DNA of 64,000 nucleotides from Nicotiana tabacum (GCF_000715075.1 NC_134080.1:39908758-39972757), one strand, 5' to 3'. Shown: positions 23,207 to 36,152, counted from the stretch's first letter. The notes: a model not told the origin generated them from the letters alone. Numbers and translations: made by a program.

Positions 23207-24990
23207 AAGTATGGGGTTGTTTGGCTAATGTTGATCTACCTGAATTTAAACAAGTAACTATAGGACCCAGACTTTTGATGTCATTTTTATTGGTTATGCA
23301 CAAAACAGTGCTGCATATAGATTTTTATCTTTGAATGATCACTCTTTTTCTGAATCTAGAGATGCAGAAATTTTTTAGCATGTTTTTCTATTGAAATATA
23401 ATGTTCCTACTGATGTGCCTAATAATACTTCTATGTCTGTTAACTCTCATATTGTACCTTCTTCTAGTATTACTAGTAAACTTAGAAGGAGTAAGAGACG
23501 TAAAATTAAAGCTAGCTTTGGTCCTGACTTTATCACTATTTTCCTGACTGAAGATATTGAGCTCGATTTTTTGAATTATGAATTAGTGTCTACCTATTTA
23601 ATAGAAGAATACCCTAAGACTTGTGATGAAGCACTGAGGTCAATAGATGCTAATTTTTGGAAAGAGGCCATTAAAAGTGAATTAGACTCTATAGTTTCTA
23701 ATCACACTTGAACTTGTCTGATTTGCCTAAAAGTTGTAAATCCATAAGTAGCAAGTGGATATTTAAGAAGAAATTGAGACCTGATGGTACAATTGAGAAA
23801 TATAAGGCTAGACTTATTATTAAGGTTTTAACCAAAAGAAAGGCATTGACTTCTTTGATATTTATTCTCACGTGACTAAAATAGTAACTATTAGAACTCT
23901 TGTTGCCTTAGCCGCTATCCATAATTTAGTGATACGTAAAATATATGTTAAGACGACTTTTCTAAATGGTGATTTAGAGGAAGAGATCTATATGACTCAA
24001 CCTGAGGGTTTTGTGATCCAAGGACAAGAGAATAAAGTATGCAAATTGAGAAAGTCTCTATATGGTCTTAAACAGCCACCTAAGCAATGTTATGAAAAGT
24101 TTAACATCACACTAATAGATAATGGGTTTGTTGTTAATGCATCTGAATGATAAGATCAAATTGTGTGATTATATATTTGTATGTGGATGACTGCTAATCT
24201 TTGGCCCTAATGTGGACATTGTAAATGAGACTAAGAAGTTGTTGTCTTTTAAATTTGAAATGAAAGATCCTGGAGAAGCAAATATAATTTTAGGGATTAA
24301 AATTAAAAGAACTACTAATGGATTTTTATTGTTTCAGTCTCATTATATTGAGAAAATATTGAAAAGGTTTCATTGTTTTAGTGTAGCTCCTGTGAGAACT
24401 CCTTGTGATCCTAGTATACACTTGAGAAAGAATAAAAAACCTAGTTTTTCTCAAACTGAATACGCTAAGATAATTGGTAATATAATATTTTTCATGAATT
24501 ATACACGACCTGATATTACTTATGCTGTTAGTAGATTGAGTAGATATACGCATAACCTTAGTAGTGAACACTGGAATGCTCTTCGTCGTTGACTAAGGTA
24601 TTTGAGAGATATTATGGATTAGTGTTTGTATTTTAATAAATTTTCTGTTGTTTTAGAAAGCTTTTGTGATGCAATCTGGGTTACTGACAATAGTAATTGT
24701 TAGCTCCACTAGTGACTATGTGTTTATTTTGGGTGCAGGTGCTATTTCGTGAAAGTCTTCAAAACAGACTTGTACAGCATGTTTGACCATGGAATCTGAA
24801 TTTATTGCTCTTGAGTTAGCAGGGCAAGAAGAAGAACGGTTGAGATACTTATTGGCAGGCGTGCCTTGAAGGGGAAGACAAACTTCACCAGTTTCTTTAC
24901 ATTGTAACTCACAAGTAACAATTGAAATTGCCAAGAATAGTGCGTACAATGGGGAAAAAAGATATATCCGCATTAGACATGGTGTGGTGA
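23207..24990 (+). pseudogene. Copia-1 pol remnant: integrase end, RT and RNase H
   Basis: From 23212 the frame reads WGCLANVDLPEFK and FIGYAQNSAAYRFL, the copia integrase C-terminal region. It continues after a stop in 23391-23711. RT follows with KWIFKKKLRPDGTIEKYKAR (about 23750), TTFLNGDLEEEIYMTQPEGF, SLYGLKQPPKQCYEKF (23872-24150), a decayed YVDD (near 24180) and GIKIKRTTNGFLL...RPDITYAVSRLSRY (24212-24592). RNase H scraps extend to about 24990. Multiple stops and frameshifts show an inactive copy. Confidence 0.88.
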
Positions 24991-25627
24991 AATAATTATT
25001 GAATCATAGTGTTATTTCTTTGGAATATGTAAAATCCGAAAAAATTTGACGTATCCTTAACCAAGGGTTTGGCAAAGAAAGTTGTCCTTGAAATATCGAG
25101 GGGGATGGGGCTAAAGCCCATGGATTGAGGAAGTATGGTGGATACCCGTTTGTGGTCAATCGAAGCCATATTAGACTTCAATATGCACTACATGTTCTAT
25201 CCCTATGACGTGTGATAATGCTTTATAAGGTTCAGCCTACTTTGGTCTTAATGATTCCATAGCTTTAAGGTGGTCTAAATGTTGATAGACTTGATGGAAT
25301 CACCTACATGAGTGTAAAGTGTGGTCGCCTTTTATGAAAGACTTGGGATGTCTTTCTAGAGCACTCATGAGACCCAAGGTGTGTGCATGATCATAAAATC
25401 ACTTTGTTAGTATCGCAGAGTTTGCATAAAGATTAAGGATATAGTATGTGTTGTGAGGGTCTCACTCATATCCATTTAGTTCAAGAGTACTTCACTCTGT
25501 GGATATTAGTTGTTGCCTCATTTTACTACATGTCAATTCAAATCGAAAGACATTGACACTTAAATACATGTTCCTTCCTTTTGCCCAGAAATTATTCTTA
25601 TTCTTTATCTTTGCATTAGTGAGGGAT
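24991..25627 (+). other. Copia-1 3' non-coding region
   Basis: No coding signal after the RNase H remnant. It ends GTGAGGGAT immediately before the 3' LTR, a weak polypurine tract candidate. Confidence 0.6.
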
Positions 25628-26093
25628 TGTTGGCATTATTCCTCTTTAGGTGTTATACTCTAATTTGATAATGCAAAGAAGAAAGAACTTCTAATCCACA
25701 ATTAATCTGTGGTTAATTCTTATACCTCTCCACCATTAATTTTTGTAACATATCTAGATTGTATGTATATGCACAGTGGGAGAATGAAGTTACTACTTCA
25801 TAAATGGTTCACATTCATTCATATGACGTTTCTTAATTTTTGTGACATCGTTTGTGAAAAGATATTAGCTTTTCAGAAAGTTTGAAGCTACTGTCTTTAT
25901 GACAATTTTGTCATTAAAACAAAAAATAATGTTACATAACATTAACTCCCATTTGATTCTTACATTTTTTTATGGAAGAAACCGTAGATGATTTGCATAT
26001 ATAAGCACCAAGCAAAAAATATTATTCTCTCATCCTCTCAAAAGACTATTTTTCTTCCTATTTTTTCCTGGGCAATTTCTTTTTGCAAACTCC
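25628..26093 (+). repeat. 3' LTR of copia-1, left part
   Basis: Aligns with 22287-22760 of the 5' LTR and stops at the ACTCC target duplication (26089-26093), where element M begins. Confidence 0.93.
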
Positions 26094-29000
26094 TGTCACA
26101 CCTCCTTTTTCCGACCCCGCGAAGGGCGTAGGAGTTTTTTCTAATTAAAGGACAATCAAAACGGGATTTATTTATTTATTTCAGAGTCGCCACTTGGGAG
26201 ATTTAGGGTATCCCAAGTCACCAATTTTAATCCCGAATCGAGGAAAAGAATGACTTCATATTACAGTCTGCATACCAGAAATCCGGATAAGGAATTCTGT
26301 TAACCCGGGAGAAGGTGTTAGGCATTCCCGAGTTCCGTGGTTCTAGCACGGTTGCTCAACTGTTATATTCGGCTTGATTATCTGATTTTATACAAATATG
26401 AACTTATGTGCAAATTTTATCTTTTTACCGCTTTCATAATTGTTATTATTATTTTTACAAGAATGTGAACATCGTTTAAAAACATGTCTTTGGATTGCGT
26501 CACATAAAATGCACCCGCGATCCGGAACGTATTTTTATTCAATGTTTTAGGATTTGGATTTGGGTCGCATAAATGCGCACCCATGTTTAAGAATGTATTA
26601 TTATTAAATCGTGCCTAAAGCGATTAGCATATTATTATTTATGGGTAAGACTGTGGAATTCACTAAACAGTCCATCCCGAATTCTAAATACTCAATTAAA
26701 TATTTATTGAGGGCCCCGCAATTAGTGCATTTTATTGGGCGAGGCTCATCTCATTTTATTTTTAAAAGGACAGTCCTAAAATGCCTACATTTTTTATTGA
26801 AATTTGTATCTACAAAATAAAGGAGAAATATCTTAATTTATTTACATGTTATTACCTAGTTACATTATACTAGGCATGTTCTCAGTTTGTCAAATTAAAA
26901 AAAATATAGCAATTCTAATTTTAATCCTAGACCATTTATATGCTGAAATTAACCAATATTATTTAACTAAATAAATTTCTACCAACTTCCTACTAGATGG
27001 CCTATTCGTTTGATTTTTTATTCAACGGAATTACTACACCATTTATTTATTTTTAGGCAATAGATGTAGATAGTTCATTTGTTAAGCTATCATCGAATGT
27101 TCCACTATATGTATTAAATATCTACATGATTCTGATTTTTTGCAAACTACATAATTTATACATACAAATAAAATTCAGAATATAATTAAATATAATTCAA
27201 AATTTCAACTCTTCATTTTTTCGTATTCATGCTTCATATTTCGGATTACAATAACCAGCGTGTCAGTTGTGTACCTGATATTGGAAGCAAAAGAAAATGA
27301 AGATGAGAATCAGCAGCAGCAGTAAAATCAGTACAACACAACAACAATAGTACAACAACAGTAACAACCCAGTAACAGACCGGTGGAGTAGTAATCCAAA
27401 AAAAACAAAAGCTTCAGCTTTTATGAAACAACAATCAATTCTGATTTCAAACAACAAAAGAAAGCAGAATATTTTTTTTAGTTTTTTTTTATTTGAAAGC
27501 TTAAATATTTTTCGGAATTTTCTATCTCTTAAATGTTCAGCCCTTTTCTCTCTTATTTTCAGATTTGTTTCTCTCTCCCGTTTTTTTTCTGTCTCCCCCC
27601 CTTTGTGTTTCTGATTTCAAGACTTCTTATAACCCATCCCATAAATCTTTCCATTAATTAAAATCAACCCATTTTCTCTACCAAACCCACTCATCCCCAT
27701 TACACTAAATAAATATATCAACCTCACCCCATAATATTTTGTTCCTCATGCTTCATTAAACAAATACAAGATTCTTTCCCACTAAATTTTATCTTGTCTC
27801 CCCCTTTATATTAAACAATTATATCACAACCCACCCCATTTCATTTTGTCCCCCATGCTTCAAATAAACAATTACAAAATGTACAATTCCTAAACTACCC
27901 TTCCGACACTATTGCAAATTGCTATTTTACCCCCCGAAAGTACTATAAATTACCAAACTACCCATCAGCTATAACACATCAATTAATCAAACTTAACCAA
28001 AATATAGACAATATGATTAATTTCTAACAATGTTCAAACAACAAATTTCATGAACATGAATTCTTCAACATTTCAACAACAAAGCACATGAACATGATTT
28101 CAACAACATTTCAACAACAAATCACATGAACACAAATTGAACAACAAAGAACAACTAAAATTTGATTGAACAATATTTTAGCAACAAACAATCCTATTTT
28201 CGGATTCAACAACAACAACAAACAAGTATATTTAGATTTCTAACTTCAATCATATTGAACTTAAAATCAATTCTAACAACATTACAACCAACAATTCTTA
28301 TATTAAACTTTAAACAAGATTATGAGACCAATTCAAGAAATAATCACAAATGGTAAACAAGAAATCAAACTATAAACATTTCGGATTCAAAATCAAACAA
28401 ACATAATATGAACATGAATTAAATCTAAAATAAAAAAGACGGATTCAAATGACTAAAACCAACATACTTCCCTTATTACAACTAAATTCTTTTAGGCAAA
28501 TGACAAAACAAAAACTAAGAAGAAACAATTATGAATTTAAACTTGAACTTAACAATATTAACAATTTCCGGGAAATACATCAAATACATGAAACAAATTG
28601 AAGAAACAATTAATTAAATTTCAATTTGAATCTAACAAATATTAAACTAACAAATATTCACTTAAACAATAATACAAACATGAAATAAACATGAAAACAA
28701 CTAATTAATCTTTCATTTGAAATCTGAAAAATTAATTTAACAAACAACACATGAACATGAACTAAAAATTAATTCAAACGTTAAACAAAACAAACATTTG
28801 CCGATTTTAGATTCGAAAATATCAAAACAAAATACGGACAAAAATAAAACTCAAAAACTACTAACCGGACTGAAACGAAGAGTGTATGGACTGACTTGAC
28901 GAACCTCGGCCAAAGTTCAACCACGCGACGATGAACGAATTTAAGAAGCGAACCAAGCGGCGCCGAAGCAGTAGCAGCAGTTCGGCGCAGCGGAAGGGAT

Positions 29001-30249
29001 GAAACAGGAGCAGCTGGGGGGCGTTTGGCTTGCTTGTAGACGACGAAGTTCGGCGAGGCAGACGACGCCACTACGGCAGCCATGGATGGAGGTCGAGACT
29101 CGAGCCATGAACAACAACTACGAACAAACAGCAACGACGCATCCATGGACGACGAGCTTGGAACAGATGCAGCTCGGCCATGGATTCAACAGCGACGAGT
29201 TGCTGTGTCGTTTGGATGGGGAATATGAAGGCAGTGACAGCAGTAGCAGCTTGCGCGAGCTTGCAGCTGAAAGTAGAAGAAGCGAGGTGGAGGAGGGCAG
29301 TGTTGACGACGGGGTTTGGACGATGAAGCAGCAGCTCGGAGGAAGGAGGAGAAGCAGCGGCGTCGGAGGGTTGTTTGGACGGGATTGTGGTCGTTTGGTC
29401 GACTGGTCCTGTGGGAACGTGAAGACGCAGCAACGGGGGGGAAAGGGGGAAAGTCGACGCAACAACGATGGTCGACGCAACAATGGCGGAGAAGATGACG
29501 AAGGTGAGGTCGAGGAAGAAGAAAGAGCAGCAGTGGCGTGAAGGGGAAACAAAAGGATCAGCCATGGATGGGTTCTTTTGAGCTTTTGGAGAAGAAGGAG
29601 CAAAAATGGGTGTGGAGGGCGGATAGTTAGTTTTAGGTTTTTAGGGTTTTTTGTTCTTTTTTGTTTTTTTTCTTTTGTTTTGTTTTTTGAATGAAGAGGG
29701 GTGTTGGGTTAATGGGTTAATGGGGCGAACCGCGTCGACCCGTGTAAAGTGGACTGGGTCATGGACAATTGTTTGGGCCTAGGGTTGAAAATTGAAGAAG
29801 TGGCCCAATCCGATTTTTATTTGTATTTTTGTTATCTTTTCTTCCTTTATTTTCTAAAACTAAATTATAAAAATACTTAAACTATTATTAAGAATTAAAT
29901 TAAGTTATAAAAACGCAAATTAACTCCCAATAACAATTAACGCACAATTAAGTAATAATTAAGCATAAAATTGTATATTTGGACATTAAATGCTAAAAAT
30001 GCAAACGATGCCTATTTTTGTAATTTTAATTTTTGTAAAACAAATTTAATTACTAACAATTGTATAATTAAATCCTACATGCAAAATGCGACATATTTTT
30101 GTATTTTTATTAATTTAACAAATAAACAACGCACAGACAAATACAAATAATTATTCAAAATATCACAAAATTGCACACCAAAGAAAAATCATTTTATTTT
30201 TGAATTTTTGGGAGTAATTCTCATATTGGGCAAAAATCACGTGCTTACA
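26094..30249 (-). repeat. 3' LTR of element M (4156 bp)
   Basis: Minus-strand ends are TGTAAGCACG (at 30249) and GTGTGACA (at 26094). Interior ORFs around 28780-29600 overlap on both strands in a GC-rich segment and show no domain. They are kept in both LTR copies simply because the LTRs are near identical. Confidence 0.95.
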
Positions 30250-30262
30250 GCTGCCCCTCTTT
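30250..30262 (-). other. Polypurine tract of element M
   Basis: Inverse complement of AAAGAGGGGCAGC, adjacent to the inner edge of the 3' LTR; identical to that of L. Confidence 0.85.
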
Positions 30263-30384
30263 GCCCGGAGACACGAAGGGTTTTCGTGCAAAGATAAAGC
30301 GAGCGATTTTTGCCCATCCGAGTACTCCGTGTGAAGCATTTTTTTTTTTTGAAAAAGATTTGACCGAACCTTTGCTTCAAAGGT

Positions 30385-30430
30385 TTCCTACATATCCTGG
30401 GCTAAACAGGAATCAGGTCAATGTAGTTCG
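30385..30430 (-). other. Two-stem RNA motif, 3' UTR position 2 (element M)
   Basis: Outer stem CTACAT/ATGTAG (30388-30393 and 30421-30426) and an inner hairpin with TCCTG/CAGGA arms. It is the orthologue of 5376-5423 in L, with one loop difference (TTTAGCC against TTCAGCC). Confidence 0.7.
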
Positions 30431-30810
30431 GGAAGTTTTTGGTAGCTGGGACTACCGTGGGACTGCGATGTTACTGTTGTTGCATGTTGTTATCACTGCT
30501 TACCGATCTCCTTGTTACACCGTGCTTAAAAGAAAACAAGAAGCTAGGCTAGACTAAAATTTGTTCTTGTTGCCTTGCTTTCTTGTCGGCTTGTGTTTCC
30601 TCCGGTGCTTTTCTTCCGATGCTTTTCTTCCTTTTGACACATGCACTTGAGTTTGTGCTGGGACCTCTTGTTACAACCTTCTGCTTCCCGGTGCTGGGGA
30701 TTTTATTGTTTACTGCTGGGGATTCCTGTTGTAACCTTCCGCCTTCTGGTGGGGTTACTGATTCCAAAATCTGTAATACAAGACTAAAAAGTTGCTTCAA
30801 TGCAAAATTA

Positions 30811-30895
30811 TGAAATGTATGCCCGCATTATACTGGTGGGCGACCTAGAACATGAAATGTATTCCCGCATTTTACTGGTGGGCGACCTAGAACTG
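30811..30895 (-). repeat. 41-bp unit of the L array, two to three copies
   Basis: ATACTGGTGGGCGACCTAGA and TTTTACTGGTGGGCGACCTA are inverse complements of the 41-bp unit that is repeated 22 times in L. Confidence 0.85.
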
Positions 30896-30949
30896 AAAGT
30901 AAAAGGACAGAAATGTATGCCTCTGTTATATGGGCGGGCTTCCAACTTC

Positions 30950-31265
30950 AATGCTAACTTAGGAGGAAATGCGTCTCCTATGGGTAAAAGTAAACTTAGG
31001 AGGAAATACGTCTCCTATGGGTAAAAGTAAACTTAGGAGGAAATGCGTCTCCTATGGGTAAACTAAACTTAGGAGGAAATGCGTCTCCTATGGGTAAAAG
31101 TAAACTTAGGAGGAAATGCGTCTCCTATTGGTAAAAGTAAACTTAGAAGGAAATGTGTCTCCTATGGGTAAACTAAACTTAGGAGGAAATGCGTCTCCTA
31201 TGGGTAAAACTAAACTTAGGAGGAAATGCGTCTCCTATGGGTGAAACTAGACTTAGGAAGTGCGT
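30950..31265 (-). repeat. Tandem array of about 36 bp, nine copies, with AGGAG/CTCCT arms
   Basis: The core TTAGGAGGAAATGCGTCTCC recurs about every 35-37 bp with small indels in the spacer GGGTAAAAGTAAA. Each unit contains TAGGAG and CTCCTA as an inverted pair around GAAATGCGT, so each could fold into a small hairpin. Confidence 0.9.
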
Positions 31266-31410
31266 CTCCTATTGGCAAAGGCGTGGAATGTATTCCCTTG
31301 TTATACAGGTGGGCACCTAAAATATGCAATGGACAGACAAGAAAAGTATTCCTCTCGTTATTCAGGTGGGCGCCTGGCTTCAACAACAACTTTGAAAATA
31401 AAATCCTATT

Positions 31411-31740
31411 CGAGGGCGGATGAACCCAAAATATCCTATTCGAGGGCGGATGAACCCAAAATATCCTATTCGAGGGCGGATGAACCCAAAATATCCTATT
31501 CGAGGGCGGATGAACCCAAAATATCCTATTCGAGGGCGGATGAACCCAAAATATCCTATTCGAGGGCGGATGAACCCAAAATATCCTATTCGAGGGCGGA
31601 TGAACCCACAATATCCTATTCGAGGGCGGATGAACCCACAATATCCTATTCGAGGGCGGATGAACCCAAAATATCCTATTCGAGGGCGGATGAACCCAAA
31701 ATATCCTATTCGAGGGCGGATGAACCCAAAATATCCTTAA
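31411..31740 (-). repeat. 30-bp tandem array, 11 copies
   Basis: CGAGGGCGGATGAACCCA recurs exactly every 30 bp from 31411 to 31711. Copies are nearly identical; two have CCCACA instead of CCCAAA. The period is a multiple of three, so it creates artificial repeat-peptide ORFs in several frames. I see no such array in L. Confidence 0.97.
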
Positions 31741-33124
31741 GACTTGAAAATGTCTTGCCTCGAATACTTGCTGGGGATAACACTGTTGGGGAATTATTTA
31801 CTTACCTGTTGGGGGGTAAAATGTTATCAGCTGGGGATAACACTGTTGGGGGATTCTGATTCTTTCAGAACTAGTGCTTCACTGAGCTCAAGTTTCATCC
31901 CTTTGCTGGGGAACAACTTCCTCCATAGAACTTATTATGTTGGGGCAACACTGGTTCTAGGACCACTTCCCTTGAGACTGGCGTTATCTTTATTCTTTCC
32001 CGCATGGGTACCTGACTTCCAGAAAATTTTCTAAGCGGAAGGAAAATTTTCTGCCCCAGTTTGATAATATCCCTTGCGGCATGCATTTCTGGCATCAATG
32101 CCATTTCCTTTACCTGTTTCAAATCAAACAAATTTTGTTAGTTTAAAACATGGTGGTTGGTTGTGATACTCTTACTGGGATGGTTTCCTCTTTCTCCTTT
32201 CCCAGCTTTGTGTTCCATTATGCTATCAAAACTTGTTGGGGATGATGTTAATTGCTGACACTGGCCCATCCCTTTTATCAATCTCATCTTGATGGGGATA
32301 CCCTTCTTGACACGGGTTTTGCGCATGTTCCTTCCTGACTTATACCATTTGGATGTACTAGTCAGATCTCATTTCGTATAATTGGAAAGCTGATGGCGTA
32401 TTTCGAAGTCAATTCACTTGTTCTGACCAGACAGACTCTATTGGGGATTTTTCTATGAAAGGAAAAAGATAAAAGGGAACAGAATAAAAAGAATGAATGA
32501 CTCTTTAACAAAAGAAACTATAAATAAAAACCTATCAAATGCAGATACCGACTCTAATGGCCATGACATGCGTATGTGGCCTATCCTCTACCGTCAATCA
32601 TCTTTCAAGATCTTCAATTGTCGATTCCCCATCTGATTCTCAAACTTATTCGACTTGTAGTGCCCGAAGGGTTTTCACTATCAAGTCTCTCTCATTTTTT
32701 GTTCTTCTCTCAGCTTTCATCGCTTTATGGTGCCTATGAAGGTTTTCACCGATAAGACTCTCTCATTTGTATCACTTTCCAGCTGGGGATTCGGAGTGTT
32801 GCCGATATGACTCTTTCTGTTGGAGATTAGAGTCCTTTCTGTTGTGGAACAGAATGTTATGCTCACCGGTGAGACTCTCATTTGTCTGACTTGGCATCTT
32901 TTGAAGACTGATCAGAAGGTCTTTCTTTGGACCGTAATGTGAGTTTTGGATAAGCTAGAAAGAAAGGGTATAAAAGGCTCAAAAATGCATCGATTTTGGG
33001 TTAATAATTACAACTTTCGGAATTATATTTATTTACAACAAACACAACTTTTGCCCCAGTTTCTTGCTTGGGGACATTTTAATTGATTTTTTTCATTTTT
33101 CAAAACTATGACCGAGCCGTGAAG

Positions 33125-33166
33125 CGCCTACGTATCCTCTTTGAGGAATCAGGTCAAACGTAGTTC
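33125..33166 (-). other. Two-stem RNA motif, 3' UTR position 1 (element M)
   Basis: Outer CTACGT/ACGTAG type stem (33128-33133 and 33158-33163) and an inner hairpin TCCTC-AAA-GAGGA on the minus strand. It is the orthologue of 2470-2512 in L. Confidence 0.7.
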
Positions 33167-34025
33167 CCAATTCCTCTTTTCATTCCGACTTTCTTTCTTT
33201 TTTTTTTTTGTTATCATCATTTTTCTTTTTTTTTCTTTCATTTTTCTCTTTTTCGTTTTGTTGTTTTCTTTCTTTCTCTTTTTTCGTTGCTACTGATTCC
33301 GAACGAGGGGTATGAAAGAAAACAATAAGGCTCAAAAGGGGTTAACGAAGGATAAAGTGTTTAGGTAGCAGAACAAAATGCCTTCGTCATTCCAGTCTTC
33401 AAAACATGCCAAGTGCAAACAACACAATTTGAACATAGGTTTATAGTCTCTTCCGATGGTGCCGGACTTGACAATTATGTTAAACATTTTATTTTTCCTT
33501 GTCATTTCAAAAGCACCGTTGGGTGACACTCTCACCCTCATTATCTTGAACGGCCCTCATGCCAATTTGGCAAATCTTGCTTTTAACGGTTTTTCTTTGT
33601 GTTTCACTTGCCCCAGTTCCACATGACTCGGGCTTCAAATAATCCAAACCGTTCTTATTTCCTTTAAATGGTCTGATCGCCTTTCTAGGGTTTTACGAAT
33701 AACTTTTAAGGTTAGGCCCAAACTGTGTGCGCATGTCATGTCACTAGAATCGACACTGAACAAAAATGATAAAAGGACTAAACAAAGAGATGACTGGAAA
33801 TAAAGAAAGACCGGATTTTGTATTAGACTACCGGTGAAATGGTTTAAATAACAAAACAAACAAAACAATCCAGAACAAAATCCTAAAACAAACTGGACAA
33901 GACAATATCCGACTTATAACCCTAATAATCCGAACAACATAAATGTCAACAAAATAAGCCACCACAAGCTTCTCTCTTGTTAACCAAGGAACAGAGCGTC
34001 CTTCCACTTTATCAAGACTGGCATC

Positions 34026-34826
34026 TTAGCCACTGAGCTTTGCATCGATACTGCCAAGACCATTACCAGCTTCAATATCATCAACATCCGTCGGCAAGTT
34101 CTCGAGGGGGCTCGAGTGCACCATGTCACTGTTATTAATCACAACCCGCCCTTTTTGGATCATTTTCTCTACTTCCCTTCTCCAACTATGACAGCTCTCA
34201 ATGTTGTGCCCTATGACATTGGAGTGGTAGGCGCATCGCGCTGCCGGATCAAAGCTCCTTGCAAGTGGATTTGGAGTACATGCAGGGAGTGGCTCAATCG
34301 AGGCAGCATGCCTTAGCCTTTCAAACAGACTGGCATAAGATACCCCGATAGGGGTGAGAGCCTTTCCTCGTTTCAGCAACCTCTTCATTCTTGCATGTTG
34401 ACAGGGCCGGAAACCTGATCCAGATGGCTTTTGGTAGGCTTGTATGGGTGGGTAAGCATTTCGTGGAGTCGGGTACCTGGGAAGTGAGGTATGGCTTTTG
34501 AGGTCACAGGGAAAGAAGTGGTGTTGGGGAGCGGAGAAGCATTGAGGAGTGATGGAGCTACTCGGATAGCTGGGAAAGCTGCCATAAATGGGTTGGGATA
34601 GAGAGTATGGGGGATCTTCCATTATGGTGTTGGGTGCTTGGGAAATGACCGAGTTCAAGAGGCTTGGCGGTGGAGGGGGTGGTGCTTTTCCCGTTATCCA
34701 TGCCTGATACATGTCTGCCACATGCTGTCTCAGCATTTTCACTTCTTCTACCAACCCGTTGTTCTGTTCGACCAATTGTTGTCGGTCATCAGTACCGACC
34801 CACTCGGTTCTGCGGTTCTGAGCCAT
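34026..34826 (-). pseudogene. Internally deleted gag of element M
   Basis: An uninterrupted 266-codon frame starting MAQNRRTEWV, about 3.0 kb inside the 5' LTR. Residues about 15-40 are helical (LVEQNNGLVEEVKMLRQHV), residues 50-135 are proline/serine/tyrosine rich, and the C-terminal third has TPIGVSYASLFERLRHA and the zinc finger CAYHSNVIGHNIESC (C-x2-H-x5-H-x4-C). The capsid part seen in Tat-B gag is absent, so the N-terminal region is joined to the nucleocapsid region. It may still bind RNA but should not form particles. It is possible that the frame is only neutral remnant sequence. Confidence 0.85.
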
Positions 34827-35078
34827 TGTCCTTTGATTTTGCTTTGCAGGGAGGAGTTACCACAACCAACCACTTTCTATATATGGACACATCAAAAGGA
34901 AGCCATCACGTTAGTGTTAGGGCATTGGACAGACAATCATGTATCAGAGATACAATGTACCTAAGTAGTTAGACAATTGTGCCCCCTGAAAATCTTCCAC
35001 ACTCTCTTTTATTTATTTATTATTATATTTTTTTATATATTTTTTTTATTTTAGTGGTGGTCGAATCTTATGGAGATT

Positions 35079-35123
35079 GCCTACGTATCATGACCCCGCA
35101 TGAATCAGACCGAGCGTAGTTCG
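35079..35123 (-). other. Two-stem RNA motif, leader position 2 (element M)
   Basis: Outer CTACG/CGTAG (35081-35085 and 35115-35119) and inner hairpin TCATG-CGGGGT-CATGA on the minus strand. It is the orthologue of 63784-63829 in R. Confidence 0.7.
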
Positions 35124-35574
35124 GACCCAATAAAAGATAAACAATGCTAAACATTTTTTTTCAATTTTCATGTTAAAACAAACTGGGTTTCAAAGGTTTG
35201 AAGATGACCTACAAGCTGGAAAATCAAACAACCCACATATTCTAATTAAAAGATTTACAAACGGCCAGTCTCTTTCCCCGTTTGACAAATGCAACCAAAC
35301 GGTTATTTTTGCAAATGTGGCCCCTTCCAAATTTCACATGAATTTGAGGCCGGGGAGGATTATTTTATGACACTTTACACACTTGTCCATTCTTTTACGA
35401 AAATAACCTTTCGACAACTGACAGATACTCTAAGGCTATTTCGGCAAGAACGGTTCAAGACGCGGCCGAAGTTGGCTCGGCTTATTTTGACTAAAAAATC
35501 CAAACGGTATTCACCTGACCGCTGACTCTTTTTTTTTCTTTTCAAATTATACTAAAAACCTGATGTTGCAAACA

Positions 35575-35945
35575 CAGCCCTTCAGCGTCTCGGGGACGAA
35601 GATTTATAGGGCTGTGTGGGTCAACTAGACCAAAATCCTAAACATGACCCAAAAAGGTGGTTGTTTATGCAAAGTCAGCCTTCCGGCGTCCCTCTCGGGA
35701 ACATTCGGCTATTTTTGACAAAATAGCATCACCCGACTTATTTATGACTCTTTTTATCATTTTTCGAATTAGAAAAGTCAATATTGCAAACACGGCCTTT
35801 CAACGCCTCGGGGACGAAGATTTTTAAGGTTGTGCGGGTCAACTGGACAAAATCTTAAAAATGACCCGAAGGTGACTGTTTATGCAAAGTCAGCCTCCCG
35901 GCGTCCCTTTCGGGAACATTCGGTTATGTCTTCATAAAATAGCGT
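35575..35945 (-). repeat. Duplicated leader module of about 215 nt (element M)
   Basis: Two diverged copies, each with GACGAAGATTT, GGGTCAACT, and a TCCC/GGGA hairpin at 35689-35700 and 35904-35915. On the RNA strand the hairpin loops are GAGA and GAAA, both GNRA tetraloops. R has the same duplication. Confidence 0.8.
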
Positions 35946-36106
35946 CACCCGACTTCTCTATGACAAAATTAAAATTTTGACATGTTTTCTTTTTGGCTAT
36001 TTTAGCAAAAGGGGAGGTTGGACACCACCCGACTTATTCATGACAAGAGTAAATTTTTTGATTTTTGACTATTTTAGCAAAAGGTGGGGTTGGACCCGAT
36101 GAGGGT

Positions 36107-36152
36107 TGCCTACGTATCTCACATCCGGTGAGAATCAAACCCGCGTAGTTCG
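36107..36152 (-). other. Two-stem RNA motif, leader position 1 (element M)
   Basis: Outer CTACG/CGTAG (36110-36114 and 36144-36148) and inner hairpin TCTCAC/GTGAGA. It is the orthologue of 62806-62852 in R. Confidence 0.7.

Larger units (their letters stand above)
30263..34025 (-). other. Non-coding 3' region of element M
   Basis: Homologous in inverse orientation to the 3' UTR of L, with two two-stem motifs and three tandem arrays listed separately. The stretch 33330-34025, next to gag, shows nothing I recognise and stands where all of pol should be. Open frames here result from repeat periods divisible by three or from low complexity. Confidence 0.8.

Noticed and set aside
28781..29603. 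ORFs of 121-180 codons in the M LTRs (also 40558-41579)
   Set aside because: GC-rich LTR sequence gives overlapping frames on both strands. Their presence in both LTRs reflects LTR identity, and small indels change ORF length (161 against 243 codons).
31260..31859. 199-codon and 141-codon repeat-protein ORFs
   Set aside because: They exist on both strands only because the 30-bp repeat period keeps frames open; no start context or family support.
34116..34972. Plus-strand ORFs opposite the M gag
   Set aside because: They are antisense shadows of the 266-codon gag frame and its leader, with no domain.
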